A stretch of DNA of 64,000 nucleotides from Streptococcus oralis (GTDB taxonomy: Bacteria; Bacillota; Bacilli; Lactobacillales; Streptococcaceae), in contig NZ_KQ969037.1 of NCBI RefSeq assembly GCF_001578705.1, forward strand, positions 1,014,814 to 1,078,813. Reading direction: 5' to 3'. The stretch's first letter is position 1. Every line of letters begins with the position of its first letter. The translations under genes were made by a program, and so were the position numbers. Of the stretch, positions 59,206 through 64,000 are shown in pieces. The notes beneath the pieces were generated by a model. It worked only from the letters and a program-made list of their open reading frames with translations, was not told the origin of the DNA and searched no databases.

Positions 59206-59895
59206 CTATTCTTGCATGGTATACCCAACACCACGCACGGTTTTAATGTAGCTTTTTTGACCTTTTACATCAAGCTTGCTACGTAGATAACGGATATAAA
59301 CATCCACGATATTGGTTTCTGTCGCACTTTCGTACTTCCAAACACTTTCCAATAACTGCTCACGAGTCAAGACCTTCTTGCTTCCCATGAGAGTGGCTAA
59401 AAGGTCATACTCACGGCGCGTCAGAGCAATCATCTCCTCGCCACGATAAACGGTATGATGTTCTACATCCATACGCAGATTGCGGTAAGACGTTGGGACC
59501 TTCATCTGACTACAGTGTTGGTCGATAAAGTCCCGACCTCGGAAAATCGCTGAAATACGAGCCACCAGCTGATCAATAATCACTGGTTTATAGATGTAAG
59601 AAACGGCGAAGCGCTGGATTGTCTCAATCTGGTCTTGCAATTCATCGCGATGGTCCAAGACCATGATCACTGAGGCTGGTTTTGTCCGACTCAGCTTGTC
59701 TGCAAAATCCTGGGCCGTCATATCCCCCAGACGAGCATTCAGTAAAATCAAGTCATAATCTGTCTGGAGAGCCATGGAGAGGGCTTTTTGCCCCTCCTCG
59801 ACCAGATCAACACGGTATTGCTCTTTTTGGAGTTCCAGACTGAGAAAATGAGCGAGATTTCGTTCTTTCTCAAGTAATAAAATCCGTTTCCCCAT
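59206..59895 (-). CDS. ritR: orphan atypical response regulator RitR
   Basis: 229 aa OmpR/PhoB-type regulator. The receiver has Asn53 (LLNARLGD) where the phospho-acceptor Asp should be, and Cys128 in the linker (QHCSQ), the redox-sensing cysteine described in pneumococcal RitR. A winged-helix domain follows from about 132. RitR represses iron uptake (piu) and responds to oxidation. No kinase gene adjoins it. It begins 11 bp after gnd. Confidence 0.93.
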   Translation of the reverse strand: MGKRILLLEKERNLAHFLSLELQKEQYRVDLVEEGQKALSMALQTDYDLILLNARLGDMTAQDFADKLSRTKPASVIMVLDHRDELQDQIETIQRFAVSYIYKPVIIDQLVARISAIFRGRDFIDQHCSQMKVPTSYRNLRMDVEHHTVYRGEEMIALTRREYDLLATLMGSKKVLTREQLLESVWKYESATETNIVDVYIRYLRSKLDVKGQKSYIKTVRGVGYTMQE

Positions 59896-59906
59896 GGCAG
59901 ACCTAC

Positions 59907-61331
59907 TTATTTTTCGTCATACCAAGAGTAGTGGAATGTTCCTTCTTTGTCTTTACGTTGGTAAGTGTGGGCACCAAAGTAGTCACGTTGCGCTTGGATC
60001 AAGTTTGCAGGAAGGTCTGCTGAACGATAGCTATCAAAGTAAGTAATAGCTGCTGAGAAGGTTGGCACTGGCACACCAGCTTGAACAGCAAGAGCTACGA
60101 TATCACGCACTGCTTGTTGGTACTTGGCAGTGACATCCAAGAAGTACTCATCCAAGAGAAGGTTAGCAAGGTCTGCATCGCGGTTGTAGGCATCTGTGAT
60201 CTTTTGCAAGAAACGAGAACGGATGATACAGCCATCACGCCAGATAGATGCGATATCCGCAAACGGCAAGTTCCAGTTATTTTCTTTAGAAGCCACACGC
60301 AATTGAGCAAAACCTTGTGCATATGAGATAATTTTTGAGAAGTAAAGGGCTTGACGAATCTTTTCAATCAACTCAGCCTTGTCTCCTTCAAATTTGAAGG
60401 TAGCTGGCTTTGGAAGAACCTTGCTGGCATGTACACGTTCTTCTTTGTAAGTTGAGATATAGCGAGCAAATACTGACTCAGTGATCAGTGACAATGGTAC
60501 ACCAAGGTCAAGTGATGATTGGCTAGTCCATTTACCAGTTCCCTTGTTACCTGCAGCATCAAGGATGTAGTCTACGATTGGTCCATCTTGACCTTCATCG
60601 TCTTTACGGCTCAAGATATCAGCTGTGATTTCGATCAAGTAGCTGTCCAATTCACCCTTGTTCCACTCAGTAAAGATTTCGGCCATGTCTTCTGCAGAAA
60701 GGCCAAGCAAGTGTTGCATCAAGTCATAGCTTTCTGCAATCAATTGCATGTCACCATACTCGATACCGTTGTGAACCATTTTCACATAGTGACCAGCTCC
60801 ATCAGGACCGATGTAAGTCACACATGGTTTGCCATCTTCTGGTGCTTTAGCTGAGATTTCTTCAAGAACATCCGCAACCAATTCGTAGGCTTCTTTTTGT
60901 CCACCAGGCATGATAGAAGGACCTTCAAGGGCACCTTTTTCACCACCAGAAACCCCAGTACCGATAAAGTTGATACCTGAGTTTGCCAATTCTTCATTAC
61001 GACGGATGGTATCTTTGTAGAAAGTGTTTCCTCCATCGATCAAGATATCACCCTTGTCGAGGTGGGGAAGAAGAGCTTGGATAGTTGCATCTGTACCAGG
61101 TCCAGCTTGAACCATCAGCATGATACGACGAGGTTTTTCGATTGAGTTTACAAAACTTTCAACGTCATAGCTTGGTACAAAGTTCTTTTCAGGATGGCAG
61201 GCAATTACGTCTTCTGTTTTTTCTTTACTACGGTTGTAAATGGCAACTGTATAACCACGAGATTCGATATTTAGGGCAAGGTTACGACCCATTACGGCCA
61301 TACCAACGACACCAAAGTTAGCTTTTGTCAT
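59907..61331 (-). CDS. gnd: 6-phosphogluconate dehydrogenase (decarboxylating)
   Basis: 474 aa. NADP-binding [15 protein letters not shown], catalytic [19 protein letters not shown] and [13 protein letters not shown] near 184. It makes ribulose-5-phosphate and NADPH in the pentose phosphate pathway. ritR follows in 11 bp, as in the pneumococcus. Confidence 0.97.
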   Translation of the reverse strand: MTKANFGVVGMAVMGRNLALNIESRGYTVAIYNRSKEKTEDVIACHPEKNFVPSYDVESFVNSIEKPRRIMLMVQAGPGTDATIQALLPHLDKGDILIDGGNTFYKDTIRRNEELANSGINFIGTGVSGGEKGALEGPSIMPGGQKEAYELVADVLEEISAKAPEDGKPCVTYIGPDGAGHYVKMVHNGIEYGDMQLIAESYDLMQHLLGLSAEDMAEIFTEWNKGELDSYLIEITADILSRKDDEGQDGPIVDYILDAAGNKGTGKWTSQSSLDLGVPLSLITESVFARYISTYKEERVHASKVLPKPATFKFEGDKAELIEKIRQALYFSKIISYAQGFAQLRVASKENNWNLPFADIASIWRDGCIIRSRFLQKITDAYNRDADLANLLLDEYFLDVTAKYQQAVRDIVALAVQAGVPVPTFSAAITYFDSYRSADLPANLIQAQRDYFGAHTYQRKDKEGTFHYSWYDEK

Positions 61332-61406
61332 GTGACACTCCTCTTGTTTAATATGTTTTATTTTATCATTTTTACCTATGAAAGGAAAGAATTTTGTAAC
61401 GGACTC

Positions 61407-62846
61407 CTAGTAATCCAAATCATCTGCGTGACCAGCTCCATTACCGACAAAGTATCCAGTCTTACAGTTAAGAGTGAAAAGATAGGTTCCATCTGGTTTG
61501 TAGAGGTTGTAATAACCATTTCCGTTTACGATATTGACCCGTTCTAGGATATATTGATTACCAGTGATATAACCACGAGCGCGTGATGTTGCTAGGATTT
61601 GTTCCAAAACACCATCAGCAAAATTCCAGGCAGGGTTATTGCTATCCTCTACAGCTGATTGATTGTACGGTACACGACTAGCACTTCTTTGAAGATTGAC
61701 ACCATCGCTAGACAAACCTCCGTTTTCTGGTCTGCTGGCAGGTGCTGAACTCGATGAAGCAGACGAACTGCTCGTACTGCTATCAGTCGTTGTACTTGAA
61801 CTTTCTTGGCTACTGCTACTTGAACTAGAACTAGAGGCGCTTGTTTGCTGGCTCTTACCAAGGCTAATGGCCTTATCTAACAGTTTATCTAGCTCTGTAT
61901 TTCCTGTTTTAATTTCTGTAAATTTAGCATCTGCCTTGACCTTTGAATTGGTATCCAAGACACCATCAGTAATTGCTGGAGTTTCAAACTGATTATTCAC
62001 TTCTTGCACAGCCTTGATTTGAGTTTCTAAACTATCATACTTAGATTTTGCAAGGGTATACTCTCGACTGCCTTCGAGTTTATCTAGTTGAGCCTTGAGT
62101 TGGTTCAACTTGTCAAACTGACTATTTTTCAAGGCTGTTTTATTAGCATCCGTATAAAAGGCATCGTAGAGGGCATTAAACTCTTGTAGGGCTGTTTGTG
62201 TTTCTTGATTACTAGAAGAAGACTGGATGGCTTGGTTGGAGCGATTTACTTGACGATAGATATAGTAACTACCTGCCAAGATAAGGGCTGCTGCCAAGGC
62301 TGAACCGATAACAAACACGCGCTTCTTTTTAGAATTAGAAACTGTTTCTGATTCTGCCTGAGCTGAGCGTGAAAGTAGAGCCGTCTCTTCCTCTTCTTTC
62401 TCATCAGCAACCTCTGCTGGCGTTTGCTTTTCCAACACAAGCGGTTCCAAGTCTTGATTTTCTTCTCCCAAAGGAGGCAAAATCACATCCGAGCTTGTAG
62501 TTTCCACTGAGTCTGACACCGTTTCTTCTGAAACTGTATCGGGTTCCTCCATGATTGACGCCGACTCTTCAGTGATTTCTGAGACTTCCTGTGTCAATTC
62601 TTCTTGAGCCTGAGCTTCCTGCAGTTCTTCTTTTTTAAATTGACGTGTTTCAAACTTGTCCGCCTCGATTTCCTCGCGGTGCTGTTTGATGTATTTATCC
62701 AAGATATTGTCCTCAGGCAATACTCCAGCTTCAACTTCTTCATTTTTACGGATGACTTGACCAACTGTCAGATCTTTCGCCTCGTCAAAATCAAATTTGG
62801 ACTCTTGATGCTCTTTTTTATGACGATTGTGTCTTTTTTTACTCAT
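61407..62846 (-). CDS. mapZ: mid-cell-anchored protein MapZ (division-site positioning)
   Basis: 479 aa. Cytoplasmic acidic N-terminus with Ser/Thr-rich stretches (1-175), one membrane helix (177-197), a helical extracellular segment (205-330), a long Ser-rich linker (about 334-370), and a C-terminal peptidoglycan-binding domain (385-479). MapZ forms rings that mark and place FtsZ. It is a StkP target in pneumococcus. Followed upstream by an RlmL-like gene, as in pneumococcus. Confidence 0.93.
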   Translation of the reverse strand: MSKKRHNRHKKEHQESKFDFDEAKDLTVGQVIRKNEEVEAGVLPEDNILDKYIKQHREEIEADKFETRQFKKEELQEAQAQEELTQEVSEITEESASIMEEPDTVSEETVSDSVETTSSDVILPPLGEENQDLEPLVLEKQTPAEVADEKEEEETALLSRSAQAESETVSNSKKKRVFVIGSALAAALILAGSYYIYRQVNRSNQAIQSSSSNQETQTALQEFNALYDAFYTDANKTALKNSQFDKLNQLKAQLDKLEGSREYTLAKSKYDSLETQIKAVQEVNNQFETPAITDGVLDTNSKVKADAKFTEIKTGNTELDKLLDKAISLGKSQQTSASSSSSSSSSQESSSTTTDSSTSSSSASSSSAPASRPENGGLSSDGVNLQRSASRVPYNQSAVEDSNNPAWNFADGVLEQILATSRARGYITGNQYILERVNIVNGNGYYNLYKPDGTYLFTLNCKTGYFVGNGAGHADDLDY

Positions 62847-62858
62847 CTGTCTTCCTTT

Positions 62859-64000
62859 CTACTTTACCTCTTGGCGCTTCACACGCTGACCAAAGTATTG
62901 ATACAAATCCACTTTTAAGGTTCCGTTATAAAGTTTGCGCTTTTTATCCGCTGGACTTCCGTACTTACTTTCAAAAGCTTCGTCACTCGTCAGGATAAAT
63001 TTGCTCCAGGTTTTCAATGGCGCAAAGACCTGTCCCATTTCTGCATAGAGCTTGGTTACTCCTGCATCATCTGACAAGCGTTCCCCATATGGTGGATTGG
63101 AAATGATGACACCATTTACCTTGTCTGAGCGCAAGTCCTGTACCCGCATTTGTTTAAAAGTGATGTCACCTGACACACCTGCTGCTTGGGCATTGGCTTT
63201 AGCAATTTCAACCATACGAGCGTCTATATCACAGCCCATGATATCCAGTTCAAGTTCACGGTCAATTTTCTTGGCAGCATCAGTACGCACTTCTTGAATT
63301 AACCGATCGCTGACCCAGTTCCATTCCTCAAAAGCAAAGGAACGGCGAAGCCCCGGCGCCATCTTTCTAGCCATCATAGCCGCCTCGATACAGAAAGTTC
63401 CTGAACCACAGGTCGGATCGATCAAGGGCTTGTCTGGATACCAGTTAGAGAGTTGTAAAATGGCTGCTGCCATGTTTTCCTTGATAGGCGCTCCACCCTT
63501 TTCCGTACGATAACCACGTTTAAAAAGGCTAGAACCTGTCGTGTCAATCATGACAGTCGCCACATCTTTAAGGATGGACACCTCTATCTTAAACTCGGGA
63601 CCAGTTTCCATCAAGGGAACCCCTTCTGGACGGGCATAGTGCTTTTGCAGTTTCTTCACAACCGCCTTCTTAGAAATAGCCTGAACACTAGGCTCATTGT
63701 GCAGTTTAGACTTGACACATTTGGCCTTTGAAATAGGGAAACGTGCCCCAAGCGGGAGATAGTTTTCCCAATCTAGAGCAAAAACGCCTTGAAAAAGCTC
63801 TTCAAAGGTCTTAGCTGGAAAACTTCCGACTACAATCTTGATGCGATCAGCCGCACGAAGCCAAAGATTGGTCTCAATGATTGCCTTCACATCTCCTTGG
63901 AAGCGGACACGCCCATTTTCAACCTTGCAATCATAACCAAGGTCTCGCACCTCACGTCCAACGACAGCCTCAAGACCCGCCGCAGCAGTTGCGATTAAAT
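62859..64000 (-). CDS. THUMP-domain class I rRNA methyltransferase, RlmL-like (5' end off window)
   Basis: The frame runs past 64000; the visible 380 codons start LIATAAAGLEAVVGREV, so only a few residues are missing. THUMP domain (about 1-160), SAM-binding with LIDPTCGSGTFCIEAA and catalytic NPPYGERL near 285 of the visible part. The NPPY motif marks an amino-methyltransferase; relatives make m2G in 23S rRNA (RlmL, G2445). 12 bp upstream of mapZ. Confidence 0.92.
   Translation of the reverse strand, partial: LIATAAAGLEAVVGREVRDLGYDCKVENGRVRFQGDVKAIIETNLWLRAADRIKIVVGSFPAKTFEELFQGVFALDWENYLPLGARFPISKAKCVKSKLHNEPSVQAISKKAVVKKLQKHYARPEGVPLMETGPEFKIEVSILKDVATVMIDTTGSSLFKRGYRTEKGGAPIKENMAAAILQLSNWYPDKPLIDPTCGSGTFCIEAAMMARKMAPGLRRSFAFEEWNWVSDRLIQEVRTDAAKKIDRELELDIMGCDIDARMVEIAKANAQAAGVSGDITFKQMRVQDLRSDKVNGVIISNPPYGERLSDDAGVTKLYAEMGQVFAPLKTWSKFILTSDEAFESKYGSPADKKRKLYNGTLKVDLYQYFGQRVKRQEVK

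Overview
This window comes from a low-GC Gram-positive coccus of the Streptococcus mitis group (S. mitis / S. oralis / S. pneumoniae relatives). The evidence is a serine-rich repeat adhesin with a KxYKxGKxW signal peptide, a CbpF-like choline-binding protein, the orphan regulator RitR, the division-site protein MapZ, the mevalonate operon, LiaFSR, and a FabT/FabK/FabM-type fatty acid synthesis cluster. Most of it is core chromosome; the accessory material is concentrated at the left end and at about 13.2-16.5 kb. All assignments come from reading the sequence and from family knowledge; no database search was run.

Layout. 1-2352: serine-rich repeat surface adhesin, C-terminus off the left edge, preceded by 635 bp of leader DNA with inverted repeats and a decayed ORF. 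2988-10788: a minus-strand series of RNA and ribosome maintenance genes (tmcAL, a methyltransferase, rsfS, yqeK, nadD, yhbY, yqeH, a YqeG-type phosphatase) followed by CorA- and MscS-type membrane proteins. Two intergenic gaps in this series carry related multi-hairpin elements. 10936-13161: serine/threonine symporter and an aromatic-acid-exporter-like protein. 13268-16521: a decayed IS3-family element and an AT-rich SEC-C/HEPN gene split by an in-frame amber codon. 16537-18920: prfC and a YwaF-type membrane protein. 19087-23811: gatCAB and efp-gls24-nusB. 23861-24787: a bacteriocin-like peptide with a CPBP protease. 24943-35509: the type II fatty acid synthesis cluster.

35717-38943: aspartate kinase, manO and serS behind a T-box. 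38969-41980: TDT transporter, carboxymuconolactone decarboxylase-like protein and an alanine/glycine symporter behind a glycine riboswitch. 42328-51044: mutS2, cvpA, zapA, rnhC, lepB, recD2 and trigger factor. 51137-54130: AlkD-like protein and liaFSR. 54207-58008: mevalonate pathway. 58126-64000: choline-binding protein, ritR, gnd, mapZ and an RlmL-type methyltransferase running off the right edge.

How it fits together: fabT-fabH-acpP and fabK-D-G-F-accB-fabZ-accC-D-A supply membrane fatty acids, with fabM making the unsaturated branch and FabT repressing through a visible palindrome before fabK. The mevalonate operon supplies isopentenyl diphosphate, LiaFSR senses envelope stress, and MapZ and ZapA act in division. 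The points most worth follow-up are the covarying hairpin family at 5189-5359 and 7431-7550, the split SEC-C/HEPN gene, the bacteriocin-like peptide with its CPBP partner, and the apparently leaderless rnhC.
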